Source: Candidatus Nitrosopumilus sediminis (GTDB lineage Archaea > Thermoproteota > Nitrososphaeria > Nitrososphaerales > Nitrosopumilaceae). Taken from it: a stretch of 64,000 nt of DNA. The stretch covers positions 124,001-188,000 of the forward strand of contig NC_018656.1 of NCBI RefSeq assembly GCF_000299395.1. The letters run 5' to 3'. A program made the position numbers and the translations under genes. The notes below the pieces were generated by a model. The model saw only the letters and a program-made list of their open reading frames with translations. It ran no database searches and was not told the origin of the DNA. Every line of letters begins with the position of its first letter. Within the stretch, counting starts at the first letter, position 1. Shown piece after piece: positions 17,598-25,935 of the stretch.

Positions 17598-17943
17598 TAT
17601 TTACGTTGACGGTTCTGGTGGAACCAATAGTGGATATGGTTATTTTATTAAAGAAACCGGAGAATCGTTCTATGAAAAAAAACCTGACCTTACTAACAAT
17701 CAGGCGGAATATCTTGCAATAATTTCTGCATTGAACAAATACGTTGATTCAGATGAAGAAATTATCATTCACAGTGATTCCAAAAATACTGTGAATCAAT
17801 TAAATCATGAATTTGCAATAAATAATGAAGAATTAAGAAATTTGGCTAGAGAAGCATGGGAACTTATGGGAAAATTTTCAAACTTGTCTATCGTATGGAT
17901 TCCTAGGAAAGAGAATCTAGCTGGAAAAATGCTGGGAAGCTAA
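17587..17943 (+). CDS. Ribonuclease HI, archaeal short type
   Basis: A 118-aa RNase H fold: INIYVDGSGG (first Asp), NNQAEYLAIISAL (Glu), IIIHSDSKNTVNQLN (second Asp). Expected to remove RNA from RNA-DNA hybrids. The usual C-terminal Asp (as in LADKL) is replaced: the sequence reads ENLAGKMLGS with Gly. The family core is otherwise intact, and related enzymes can tolerate loss of this residue. Overlaps the membrane protein gene upstream. Confidence 0.85.
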   Translation: MEINIYVDGSGGTNSGYGYFIKETGESFYEKKPDLTNNQAEYLAIISALNKYVDSDEEIIIHSDSKNTVNQLNHEFAINNEELRNLAREAWELMGKFSNLSIVWIPRKENLAGKMLGS

Positions 17944-17973
17944 AACTAGAGATCAGAAATTTCTATGAATAAC

Positions 17974-17982
17974 TTTATTATA
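17974..17982 (+). promoter_or_regulatory. TATA box for the acyl-CoA synthetase gene
   Basis: TTTATTATA ends 23 nt before the ATG at 18006, so transcription should start at or next to the start codon. No Shine-Dalgarno sequence is seen, which fits a leaderless mRNA. Confidence 0.5.
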
Positions 17983-18005
17983 CAAAATCCTTTGATCAGT
18001 TTTAC

Positions 18006-20102
18006 ATGGCAGAATCTGTCTTTTTATCACCAAAATCAATTGCAGTAATTGGTGCATCTGACAAGAGAGGAAGTGTTGGAGCTACAATTACGTCAAATAT
18101 TATGAACGGTTTCAAAGGAACTGTTTTTCCAATTAGTCCCTCAAGGGATACTGTCTTTTACAAAAAAGCATACAAGAGTGTTTTAGATGTTCCAAAATCA
18201 ATTGATCTTGCAGTAATCGTCATTAAAAATACGTTAGTTGCACCAGTGTTAGAAGAATGTGGAAAGAAAAAAGTCAAAGGCGTTATCATTATCACAGCTG
18301 GCTTCAAAGAAGTTGATGAAGAAGGAGCTAGACGTGAACAAGAAATAAAAGATATTGCTAAAAAATACAAAATCCAAATCATCGGACCTAATTGTCTTGG
18401 TGTCATGAATCTTGATCCAAAGACAATGATGAATTCTACTTTTCTTAAAGTTACACCAAAGTCAGGAAAAATTGCATTGGTATCTCAGAGTGGCGCAATC
18501 TGTGCAGCACTAGTTGAAGATGCAAGTGCTCAAGGAATTGGTTTTTCTGCTGTTGTAAGTCTTGGAAATAAAGCTGCAATGAGTGAGGTTGACATCCTAA
18601 AAATTCTTGCAAATCATAAACAAACCAAAGTTATTGTGATGTATCTTGAAGACATGGGAGATGGTCAAGAATTCCTCAAAGTTTGTAAAAATATTACTAA
18701 AAAACTCAAAAAACCAGTACTTGTACTAAAATCTGGACGTAGTCCAGAGGGTGCAAAAGCTGCAATGTCTCATACTGGAGCTTTGATGGGTTCAGATGAA
18801 ATCTATGATGCTCTTCTTAAACAATCAGGCGCAATCAGAGTTGATACTATGGAAGAATTATTTGATTATGCAACAGCATTTTCAAAACAACCACTTCCAA
18901 CAGCAGGTGGTTTAGTTATTGTATCAAATGCTGGAGGGCCTGCAATAATTTCCACTGATGCATGTTCTAAAGCTGGAATTAGAATGGCAAAGATTGATAG
19001 TATTCGTTCAAAGATTGATGAAGTAATTCCTCCTTGGGGGAGCTCTAGAAACCCAGTTGACATTGTAGGTGATGCTGATTTTAACAGATTCCATAACGTG
19101 TTGGATCGTGTACTGAAACATCCGAAGGTAGGATCTGTGATTACTATGTGTACACCTTCTGGAACTCTGAATTATGATAAACTTGCTGAAGTTATTGTTG
19201 AAATGTCAAAGAAATACAAAAAAACAATGCTTGCAAGCTTGATGGGATTGGATGAAGGCATTACAAATAGAGAAATTTTATCCAAAGGAGATGTTCCTTA
19301 TTACACATACGCTGAAGGAGCAATTAGAACTTTAGCTGCAATGATAAAGTTTGCAATTTGGGTAAATACCAAAGAAGGAAGAATCACAAAATTCAAAGTA
19401 AACAAAGCTAAAGCAAAGAAAATTTTTGACAAAGTCAAAAAAGAAAAAAGACCCAATCTGTTAGAAGAAGAAGGACAAGAAGTTCTCAAAGCATATGGCT
19501 TACCCTTGCCTCAAAGTGCACTTGCCAAAAATGAAACAGAAGCAATAAAAATTGCCAAAAAAATTGGTTATCCTGTTGTAATGAAAATTGCATCACCTCA
19601 AATTATTCACAAGTCTGATGCTGGTGGTGTTAAAGTAAACTTGAACAATGATGCTGAAATCAAAGATGCATTCAAAACCATTATCAAAAACGCCAAAAAA
19701 TACAACAAAAATGCAGAGATCAAAGGAGTCTTGATTGTAGAGATGGTAAAAGGTGGCAAAGAACTCATTATTGGTTCAAAACTTGAACCAGGATTTGGTC
19801 CTGTAATTATGCTTGGAATGGGTGGAATCTATGTCGAAGTTCTTAAAGATGTAACATTCAAGCTTGCACCTGTAACTGATAAGGAGGCTGATGATATGAT
19901 AGCCTCAATTAAAACTCAAAAACTACTACAAGGTGTGAGAGGAGAAAAACCATCTGATATCACAAAATTATCTGAGTGTATTCAAAGACTATCCCAATTA
20001 GTTTCTGACTTTAAAGAGATTAAAGAATTAGACATGAACCCTGTTCTAGTAATGGAGAAAGGAAAAGGCTGTAGAATTCTTGATGTCAGAATTGGACTTT
20101 GA
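18006..20102 (+). CDS. ADP-forming acyl-CoA synthetase, probable 4-hydroxybutyrate-CoA ligase
   Basis: A 698-aa fused ADP-forming synthetase: CoA-binding Rossmann domain (~5-130, VIGASDKRGSVGATI), succinyl-CoA-ligase-like domain carrying the phospho-His region (AAMSHTGALMGSD), linker, and ATP-grasp domain (~470-698, GYPVVMKIASPQIIHKSDAGG). It activates an organic acid at the cost of ATP to ADP. Nitrosopumilus maritimus has such enzymes for 3-hydroxypropionate and 4-hydroxybutyrate in its energy-efficient carbon-fixation cycle; adjacency to 4-hydroxybutyryl-CoA dehydratase argues for the 4-hydroxybutyrate enzyme. Confidence 0.88.
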   Translation: MAESVFLSPKSIAVIGASDKRGSVGATITSNIMNGFKGTVFPISPSRDTVFYKKAYKSVLDVPKSIDLAVIVIKNTLVAPVLEECGKKKVKGVIIITAGFKEVDEEGARREQEIKDIAKKYKIQIIGPNCLGVMNLDPKTMMNSTFLKVTPKSGKIALVSQSGAICAALVEDASAQGIGFSAVVSLGNKAAMSEVDILKILANHKQTKVIVMYLEDMGDGQEFLKVCKNITKKLKKPVLVLKSGRSPEGAKAAMSHTGALMGSDEIYDALLKQSGAIRVDTMEELFDYATAFSKQPLPTAGGLVIVSNAGGPAIISTDACSKAGIRMAKIDSIRSKIDEVIPPWGSSRNPVDIVGDADFNRFHNVLDRVLKHPKVGSVITMCTPSGTLNYDKLAEVIVEMSKKYKKTMLASLMGLDEGITNREILSKGDVPYYTYAEGAIRTLAAMIKFAIWVNTKEGRITKFKVNKAKAKKIFDKVKKEKRPNLLEEEGQEVLKAYGLPLPQSALAKNETEAIKIAKKIGYPVVMKIASPQIIHKSDAGGVKVNLNNDAEIKDAFKTIIKNAKKYNKNAEIKGVLIVEMVKGGKELIIGSKLEPGFGPVIMLGMGGIYVEVLKDVTFKLAPVTDKEADDMIASIKTQKLLQGVRGEKPSDITKLSECIQRLSQLVSDFKEIKELDMNPVLVMEKGKGCRILDVRIGL

Positions 20103-20142
20103 TCGCAATTCATACCTAAAATTTTACTTACACTACTCTAGA

Positions 20143-20152
20143 ATATTTATAC
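20143..20152 (+). promoter_or_regulatory. TATA box for 4-hydroxybutyryl-CoA dehydratase
   Basis: ATATTTATAC ends 23 nt before ATG 20176, again the spacing of a near-leaderless transcript. Its presence means the dehydratase can be transcribed separately from the synthetase 73 nt upstream. Confidence 0.55.
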
Positions 20153-20175
20153 AACATAAAGATGAATAATGTTAC

Positions 20176-21702
20176 ATGGCTAATGTCTTGAAGACAATTA
20201 GAACAGGCGATGATTATATTGAAAGTCTTAGAGGGCGAGATCTCAAAATTTACCTCTTTGGAGAATTAATTAAAGAACCCGTGGATCATCCAATTATTAG
20301 ACCATCCATTAATGCAGTTGCAGAAACTTATGATCTTGCAGTTCGTGAAGAAGCATTAGCTTCTGCTGATTCATCAATTACTGGGTTGAAAGTTAACAGA
20401 TTTTTACACATTGCAGAAAGTGCACAAGATTTAGTATTACAAAATAAAATGCAGAGAAAGCTTGGGCAAAACACAGGAACATGTTTCCAAAGATGTGTTG
20501 GAATGGATGCATTGAACTCTTTACACTCTACTACATTTGAAATTGATGAAAAACATGGAACTGATTACCATAAGAGATTCTTAGAATTTGTAAAGATGGT
20601 GCAAAAAGAAAATCTTGTAATAGGTGGTGCCATGACTGATCCTAAAGGGGACAGAAGTAAAGGTCCTTCAGAACAAGAAGATCCTGATTTATTTACTAGA
20701 ATTGTGGAAACTGATGAGAAAGGAATCTATGTTTCAGGTGCAAAAGCGCACCAAACTGGATGTATCAATTCACATTGGATTCTTTTGATGCCAACAATCA
20801 GATTAACAGAAGCTGATAAAGACTGGGCTTTTGTTGGAGCAATTCCAGCAGATGCAAAGGGAGTCACCTACATTTACGGTAGACAATCTTGTGATACGCG
20901 AAGTATGGAAGAAGGTGACATTGACGATGGTAACGCAAAGTTTGGCGGTCAAGAAGCCTTGATAATTTTAGATAAAGTGTTTATTCCATGGGACAAAGTA
21001 TTCATGAACGGTGAATATGAATTTGCATCAATGCTTGTAGAACGATTCACATGTTATCATAGACGTAGTTACGTATGCAAAACTGGTTTAGGTGATGTGT
21101 TAATTGGAGCAGCAGCAACCATTGCAGATTATAATGGAATTCCCAAAGTATCTCACATTAAAGATAAAATTATTGAGATGACTCATCTAAATGAAACAAT
21201 ATTTGCTGCAGGTATTGCATCATCACATCAAGGACATAAAATGAAGTCTGGTGTATTTCTAAATGATGACATGCTTGCTCAAGTTTGCAAACATAATGTA
21301 ACTCGATTCCCATATGAAATTAGCAGATTGGCACAAGACATTGCTGGTGGGCTAGTAGTTACACTGCCATCTGAAAAGGACTTTAGACACCCAGAAGCTG
21401 GACCATTGCTCAAAAAATATCTTGCCGGAAGAAAAGGTGTTGATGTTGAAAATAGAATGAGAATTTTAAGATTAATTGAAAATATGACCCTTGGAAGAAA
21501 TGCAGTTGGATATCTTACAGAATCTATGCACGGTGCAGGCTCGCCCCAGGCACAAAGAATCCAAATTCAAAGACAAATGCAAGTTGGATACAAAAAGAAC
21601 TTGGCAAAGAATTTGGCTGGAATTAAAAATGATATTCAAGAACCAAATGAACCCTCTGATTACTTTAAGCGTGTATTCAAAACAAAAGATTCCGTTCTTT
21701 AA
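20176..21702 (+). CDS. 4-hydroxybutyryl-CoA dehydratase / vinylacetyl-CoA isomerase
   Basis: FAD and [4Fe-4S] enzyme converting 4-hydroxybutyryl-CoA to crotonyl-CoA, the diagnostic step of the hydroxypropionate/hydroxybutyrate cycle. Cluster ligands fit NTGTCFQRCVGMD (Cys103, Cys107) and TCYHRRSYVCKTG (His295, Cys302). Residues 195-215 (AKAHQTGCINSH) match the acyl-CoA dehydrogenase-like middle domain. At 508 aa it is standard length for the 4-HPA 3-monooxygenase-like superfamily. Follows the acyl-CoA synthetase that should make its substrate. Confidence 0.95.
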   Translation: MANVLKTIRTGDDYIESLRGRDLKIYLFGELIKEPVDHPIIRPSINAVAETYDLAVREEALASADSSITGLKVNRFLHIAESAQDLVLQNKMQRKLGQNTGTCFQRCVGMDALNSLHSTTFEIDEKHGTDYHKRFLEFVKMVQKENLVIGGAMTDPKGDRSKGPSEQEDPDLFTRIVETDEKGIYVSGAKAHQTGCINSHWILLMPTIRLTEADKDWAFVGAIPADAKGVTYIYGRQSCDTRSMEEGDIDDGNAKFGGQEALIILDKVFIPWDKVFMNGEYEFASMLVERFTCYHRRSYVCKTGLGDVLIGAAATIADYNGIPKVSHIKDKIIEMTHLNETIFAAGIASSHQGHKMKSGVFLNDDMLAQVCKHNVTRFPYEISRLAQDIAGGLVVTLPSEKDFRHPEAGPLLKKYLAGRKGVDVENRMRILRLIENMTLGRNAVGYLTESMHGAGSPQAQRIQIQRQMQVGYKKNLAKNLAGIKNDIQEPNEPSDYFKRVFKTKDSVL

Positions 21703-22586
21703 GTTAAATAATTTTCAATTTTTCTAAAATTAGTTCTTTTTAATTTCATTATTAACATAGTTGGAATTGCAATATACATTCCTACATTCATCAAAATTAC
21801 GCCAATTCCGTAACCAAATACTTCAGATTCTGATTCTGCATATGACATTACAGATAGTGTGGATAACAGTGGTGTAATTCCAATTTTTACCAATTCCTTG
21901 AATAGTGGGCTTTCTCTTTCCATGTCTGCTACATATGGTGAGAATGAATAGTAAACCTGGTTGAATCCTGCCATAAATAATGAGCCTGATTGTGTATCCA
22001 TCAACTGATTATCTCTAATTTCTCTGAGGAATTGAACTTGTGGTGCCATTTCAGAACCATATGTTGCAGTAGCAATGAGACAACCTCCGCCCTCAGTAGT
22101 ATCAACAATCCAACACTTTCCATCTATCAGTTCAGCACCTTCATCACATACCGTTTTTATTTCAATATTGTTTTCATTTGATTCTTTTACAATTAATCCC
22201 TCTAATTCTTTTTGTTGCTGTTCAATCTCTTGAGGGATTTCTTTGATATTGACAGGTTTTGTATCAATTTTTCCTTCTTCTGCCTCTTTGGTGCTTTCCT
22301 GGATTTCTAAACTATAATACATTCTACTAGCTTCAATTAATTTCTGATATCTGTCTGGCTCTGAATATAACCATAAATCATCATTATACAAATTCCCACA
22401 CAATCTTGATTCAATAGAGTGATGATGATGTTCAAAAAAATCATTTCCCATAAAATAATACAATTGATAATTTTCTTCACACCACTCTATTCCATTTAAT
22501 GTCAACCCTGCAGTATCACGAAATGGAGTTTGTGCGTATGCCGATCCAACCAAAAAAAATATTGAAAAAACAAGAAAATATTTCAA
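21699..22586 (-). CDS. Secreted CFI-box-containing protein
   Basis: A 295-aa protein with a signal peptide (FLVFSIFFLVGSAYA, then QTPFRD). Residues ~150-175 contain CDEGAELIDGKCWIVD followed by the CFI-box core GGGCLIATATYGSEMAPQV, frequent in thaumarchaeal surface proteins, where the C-terminal domain is thought to act as a processing or anchoring signal. Membrane-active helices follow near the C-terminus. Overlaps the dehydratase 3' end by 4 nt. Function unknown. Confidence 0.8.
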   Translation of the reverse strand: MKYFLVFSIFFLVGSAYAQTPFRDTAGLTLNGIEWCEENYQLYYFMGNDFFEHHHHSIESRLCGNLYNDDLWLYSEPDRYQKLIEASRMYYSLEIQESTKEAEEGKIDTKPVNIKEIPQEIEQQQKELEGLIVKESNENNIEIKTVCDEGAELIDGKCWIVDTTEGGGCLIATATYGSEMAPQVQFLREIRDNQLMDTQSGSLFMAGFNQVYYSFSPYVADMERESPLFKELVKIGITPLLSTLSVMSYAESESEVFGYGIGVILMNVGMYIAIPTMLIMKLKRTNFRKIENYLT

Positions 22587-22763
22587 TCAGGAGTTTTCTT
22601 TTCTACTACTTCATAAATGATACTACTATTGAAACTAATAATTTCTCAGTATCCTTTTTTAATAATTTTGACGTAATTATACTACCAAACAAACAGGACG
22701 ATCTATTGCACTTGTCATACGTGCATAATGTGAACCTGTTTGTCTGAATATTGGTAAAAATTA

Positions 22764-23537
22764 TTATTCTTTCTTCTTTGGATTTTCATCTCTTTCTTTA
22801 GAGTCATTTTGTTTACCTTCAATAGCTTCCTCAATGTGTTTCAATTTGTCTTCAATCTCAGATTTTTTTGCTAAATCCTCAGGACCTTCATTATCTTTTA
22901 ATTTTCCTGCCTCTTCTGTTTTTTCAATATGTTCTGAATATTCAGAATCTTTTTCAATCTTGTCAATATCTGACAATTCTTCAATAGTATCTGGATTTTC
23001 TGAATTTAATGGATCTGTAAAGGAAAGTTCTTTTTCACTTTTCTTCTTAACTACCTGTTTGACCACCATGATTCCCACAACTATTGCAATTATGACATAG
23101 TTGATTGGAGGCTTTAGTAATTGTGTAACATATCCAACTTGTGGAAGCGTGTATGCTACTTTTCCTATGTACTCTTTTTCTGTAATTGGAAAATCTGTTC
23201 CTGGAATTGATGCTGGATTTGCATCTCCTTGTGTTCTGATTGTTTTAGGATCTTCTTGAATTATTGATGCAACTCTATGCACAATAACCCTGTTATGATC
23301 TGATGGCCGATTAAAAACAATAATGTCACCAACTTCAATATCTTCAAAAGGCTCATGACCTTGAACAATTAAAACATCATAAACTTGTAAGACTGGAACC
23401 ATACTTCCACTTGCAACAACATAAAATGGATTTTGAGTTCCAAATGCAACTTGAAGACCTATCCATATTACTAAAACTCCGACACCGACAATTATGATAT
23501 CTTTGATAACTCCTTTAGGTACTGATCTTTTTGCCAA
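22764..23537 (-). CDS. Signal peptidase I, archaeal (S26B) type
   Basis: Removes signal peptides at the membrane. An N-terminal helix (~11-30) precedes the catalytic Ser45 in VASGSMVPVL; His87 is in VIVHRV and Asp105 in TQGDANPAS, the Ser-His-Asp arrangement of archaeal/ER enzymes rather than Ser-Lys. A second helix (~145-162) is followed by an unusual, highly charged ~95-aa cytoplasmic tail rich in Glu and Lys, longer than in most relatives and probably coiled or disordered. Confidence 0.93.
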   Translation of the reverse strand: MAKRSVPKGVIKDIIIVGVGVLVIWIGLQVAFGTQNPFYVVASGSMVPVLQVYDVLIVQGHEPFEDIEVGDIIVFNRPSDHNRVIVHRVASIIQEDPKTIRTQGDANPASIPGTDFPITEKEYIGKVAYTLPQVGYVTQLLKPPINYVIIAIVVGIMVVKQVVKKKSEKELSFTDPLNSENPDTIEELSDIDKIEKDSEYSEHIEKTEEAGKLKDNEGPEDLAKKSEIEDKLKHIEEAIEGKQNDSKERDENPKKKE

Positions 23538-23580
23538 TTATAATATCGCCTTTAGCATCATTGATTAAATTTACCAACTA

Positions 23581-24321
23581 TCAGATCTTGGTTCCACATT
23601 CTTCGCAGAATTTGGAGCCTTCTTTGTTTCCAAATCCACAGTTAGAGCATTTTCCTGGCTGAGTATCTTCTTGCGGATTTCCTAAAAGAACCACTTCGCC
23701 AATTTTTTTGATATTGCTCCAAGGCACGCTGCCTTCTGTACCATCTTCTTTAGTAATAACAAGAACCATTGATTGAGTAGAATCAATTCCAACTTGTTTT
23801 GCAGTTCCTATTTTGTTTGCATTCTCATCAAATACAATTTTCCCTTCAATTGAAGTGACTGAAGTTGCAGGACCTGGCTTAGTAACTGATTCTTGTGTAA
23901 CCGTTGTAGGTTGTACTACTTGTTGTGGTGTAATTTCAGATTGCGGTGCACTTTGAACTTGAGGTTCTAATGGTTTTGCACTTCCAACTTCGCCTGCTTC
24001 ATCTTCTTTTTTGAAGTCTCTGTATTCTGCAATTGAAGCATTACATGAATTACAAATGTATTGACCTCTTTCTGCAAGAATTAGATTTTCAGCAACTTCT
24101 TCATTTGGATTCTCAAATTCAATTTTTGGAGGACCTTCAAATTCTTTTTCACAAGTATTGCAAAAATGTTTAGTAATTTTTTCAGGATCTAATCTTCCAA
24201 TTGGTGCTAAAAATAGATCTGGACCTCCTAGATTGCCTTTCATTTGTTGCTCATCTGTAACGGTGGCCATAACATAACCCCCAGATCCTCGTAATTTTTT
24301 AAGTCTAAGTTCTGAACTCAT
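23581..24321 (-). CDS. Zinc-ribbon protein with PRC-barrel-like domain
   Basis: About 246 aa from MSSELRLKKLRGSGGYVM (ATG 24321, preferred to 24345). Order: N-terminal zinc-finger pair (CNTCEKEF...CNSCNASI, ~60-115), a Pro/Gln/Thr-rich linker, a beta-barrel segment (IEGKIVFDENANKIGTAKQV...VPWSNIKKIGEVVLL) resembling a PRC barrel, and a C-terminal ribbon CSNCGFGN...CEECGTKI. Probably cytoplasmic. It starts a cluster of three proteins ending in the same type of ribbon. Function unknown. Confidence 0.75.
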   Translation of the reverse strand: MSSELRLKKLRGSGGYVMATVTDEQQMKGNLGGPDLFLAPIGRLDPEKITKHFCNTCEKEFEGPPKIEFENPNEEVAENLILAERGQYICNSCNASIAEYRDFKKEDEAGEVGSAKPLEPQVQSAPQSEITPQQVVQPTTVTQESVTKPGPATSVTSIEGKIVFDENANKIGTAKQVGIDSTQSMVLVITKEDGTEGSVPWSNIKKIGEVVLLGNPQEDTQPGKCSNCGFGNKEGSKFCEECGTKI

Positions 24322-24436
24322 ATCTGAGATTTGGCAAAACGTCATTTAAGTATATATCAAAATTAATTTTCCAACAAAAAATACGGTGCTGATTCTGGTG
24401 AACGTTTTTAGGTATGTGCAATGAAATAATGATAGA

Positions 24437-24763
24437 ATGGCTGTAACACAAATTTCAGATGCAAAATCATGGGAAGTAGATGTGATAAATTCTGACATTC
24501 CTGTATTTGTAGACTTTTGGGCCGAATGGTGTGGCCCATGTAGAATGGTAGGTCCAGTAGTTGAAGAACTGGCAGCTGACTATGAAGGCAAAGTAAAATT
24601 TGTCAAGGTTAACGTTGATGAGGCCAATGAATTGGCATCAAAATACAATGTCTTTAGCATTCCAACTTTAATCATCTTAAATAAAGGTGAAATAGTTAGT
24701 CAGCAAGTAGGTGCTGCATCTAAAGAATCATACCAAGGTATGATTGATAGAGCACTTGCATAA
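24437..24763 (+). CDS. trxA: Thioredoxin
   Basis: A 108-aa classical thioredoxin: FVDFWAEWCGPCRMVGPV with active-site Cys32/Cys35 and cis-Pro in VFSIPTLIIL. Standard length, no signal peptide, so cytoplasmic. Divergent from the zinc-ribbon gene. It can serve as general disulfide reductant, possibly also feeding the CcdA system at 13.7-14.7 kb. Confidence 0.95.
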   Translation: MAVTQISDAKSWEVDVINSDIPVFVDFWAEWCGPCRMVGPVVEELAADYEGKVKFVKVNVDEANELASKYNVFSIPTLIILNKGEIVSQQVGAASKESYQGMIDRALA

Positions 24764-24831
24764 TTTCAAACACACGTTTTTCCTCTTTTTTGATCCTAAA
24801 GTAATTAATATTCCAAAAATCGAGTGAGAAT

Positions 24832-25365
24832 ATGTCATTTGGTGAAGTAGATACCCTGAACATGCTCTTTGATAAACTACAGAGTTTGTTTGATGAATCT
24901 CAGGGATACTATGAATCATTTCTAGACACAAATAACATGTACAAAAAAGGACAAATCAGTGATAAAGAATTCTTCCAAAAATTAGGTGATTATACTGTTG
25001 CGTACTCTGCATTAGAATTTCTAGCAATCAAAGTAATCTTTGAATTAAAAAAATCTATAGGATCTGGCTCTGGAAATACACAGTCTCCAGGTTTGATGCC
25101 AGGAATGGGTCAACCAGGGATGATGGCAGGTGGAATGGGACAACCACCAAGAGCCGGAACTGCACAAAATCCAGTAGGTGGGGGTCCACCTGGAATTGTT
25201 TCTGCACAGGAATCATTTGGAGATGTTGGAACTTTACCATCACCTGATCCAGCTTTGATGCCAAGACAAACAACGCAATCACAAGGTGGAAATGGATGTT
25301 CTTCATGTGGAGCATCACTTAGAGCAGGTGCAAAGTTTTGCACAAAGTGTGGCACTAAAACATAA
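24832..25365 (+). CDS. Helical zinc-ribbon protein with Gly/Met/Pro-rich linker
   Basis: A 177-aa protein: N-terminal helical domain (~1-75, FGEVDTLNMLFDKLQSLFDE), low-complexity linker GLMPGMGQPGMMAGGMGQPP, and C-terminal zinc ribbon CSSCGASLRAGAKFCTKCGT. Convergent with the next gene, which ends in a nearly identical ribbon. No enzyme motif. The linker suggests a flexible tether or assembly role. Confidence 0.75.
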   Translation: MSFGEVDTLNMLFDKLQSLFDESQGYYESFLDTNNMYKKGQISDKEFFQKLGDYTVAYSALEFLAIKVIFELKKSIGSGSGNTQSPGLMPGMGQPGMMAGGMGQPPRAGTAQNPVGGGPPGIVSAQESFGDVGTLPSPDPALMPRQTTQSQGGNGCSSCGASLRAGAKFCTKCGTKT

Positions 25366-25384
25366 AATTAGTAATCAATTTTTT

Positions 25385-25744
25385 TTATTCTTGTGTCGTT
25401 CCACATTCAGGACAGAATTTTGCAGTCGCAGAAAGACTAGTACCACATTCAGAACAAAACTTTCCACTTGAAATTTGCTCATTGTATGCATTTCCAACAA
25501 TAGCTGAACTTTTTACTGCACCAGATGGTACGTATGTTTCATCATCAATTAAGACTGGTTCAAAGTCTTGCTCTACCAAATATGTCATCATTCTTGGAAT
25601 TCCTTTTCCTTCATTTTTTGGATCTGGAACAGAGTCTCCTAACCAAAATGCAAATCTCATTAAAGTTAATTCAGGTGTAGAGAATGCTAGAGTATGCTTT
25701 GACATGTAATCTTGTGCAGCTTTTTTGCCGTCAAAAACTTCCAT
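25385..25744 (-). CDS. Zinc-ribbon protein
   Basis: A 119-aa protein with a novel N-terminal domain (KKAAQDYMSKHTLAFSTPEL) and a C-terminal ribbon FCSECGTSLSATAKFCPECG, two CxxC pairs spaced like those of the 24832-25365 and 23581-24321 genes. The shared ribbon across three neighbouring genes suggests a common partner. Function unknown. Confidence 0.75.
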   Translation of the reverse strand: MEVFDGKKAAQDYMSKHTLAFSTPELTLMRFAFWLGDSVPDPKNEGKGIPRMMTYLVEQDFEPVLIDDETYVPSGAVKSSAIVGNAYNEQISSGKFCSECGTSLSATAKFCPECGTTQE

Positions 25745-25787
25745 AATGATGATATTTTTTATTTATGTATAATAGTTTCTAGAAAAG

Positions 25788-25859
25788 TGGACCGGGAGGG
25801 AATCGCACCCTCGACATCCTCGTTGCGAACGAGGCATTATACTCCTAAACCACCGGCCC
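25788..25859 (-). tRNA. tRNA-Ala (CGC anticodon)
   Basis: The complement folds as a 72-nt cloverleaf: acceptor GGGCCGG with CCGGTCC including the G3:U70 alanine identity pair, anticodon stem CCTCG/CGAGG around loop TTCGCAA (anticodon CGC), T-arm with loop TGCGATT, discriminator A. No intron and no encoded CCA. Confidence 0.97.
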
Positions 25860-25935
25860 TCAGAGTATCTCTTTTCAGTTGTTCTTTTATTCATTTTCTC
25901 AACGCATAATAGCCTCAATCTCATAAAATTTACAG

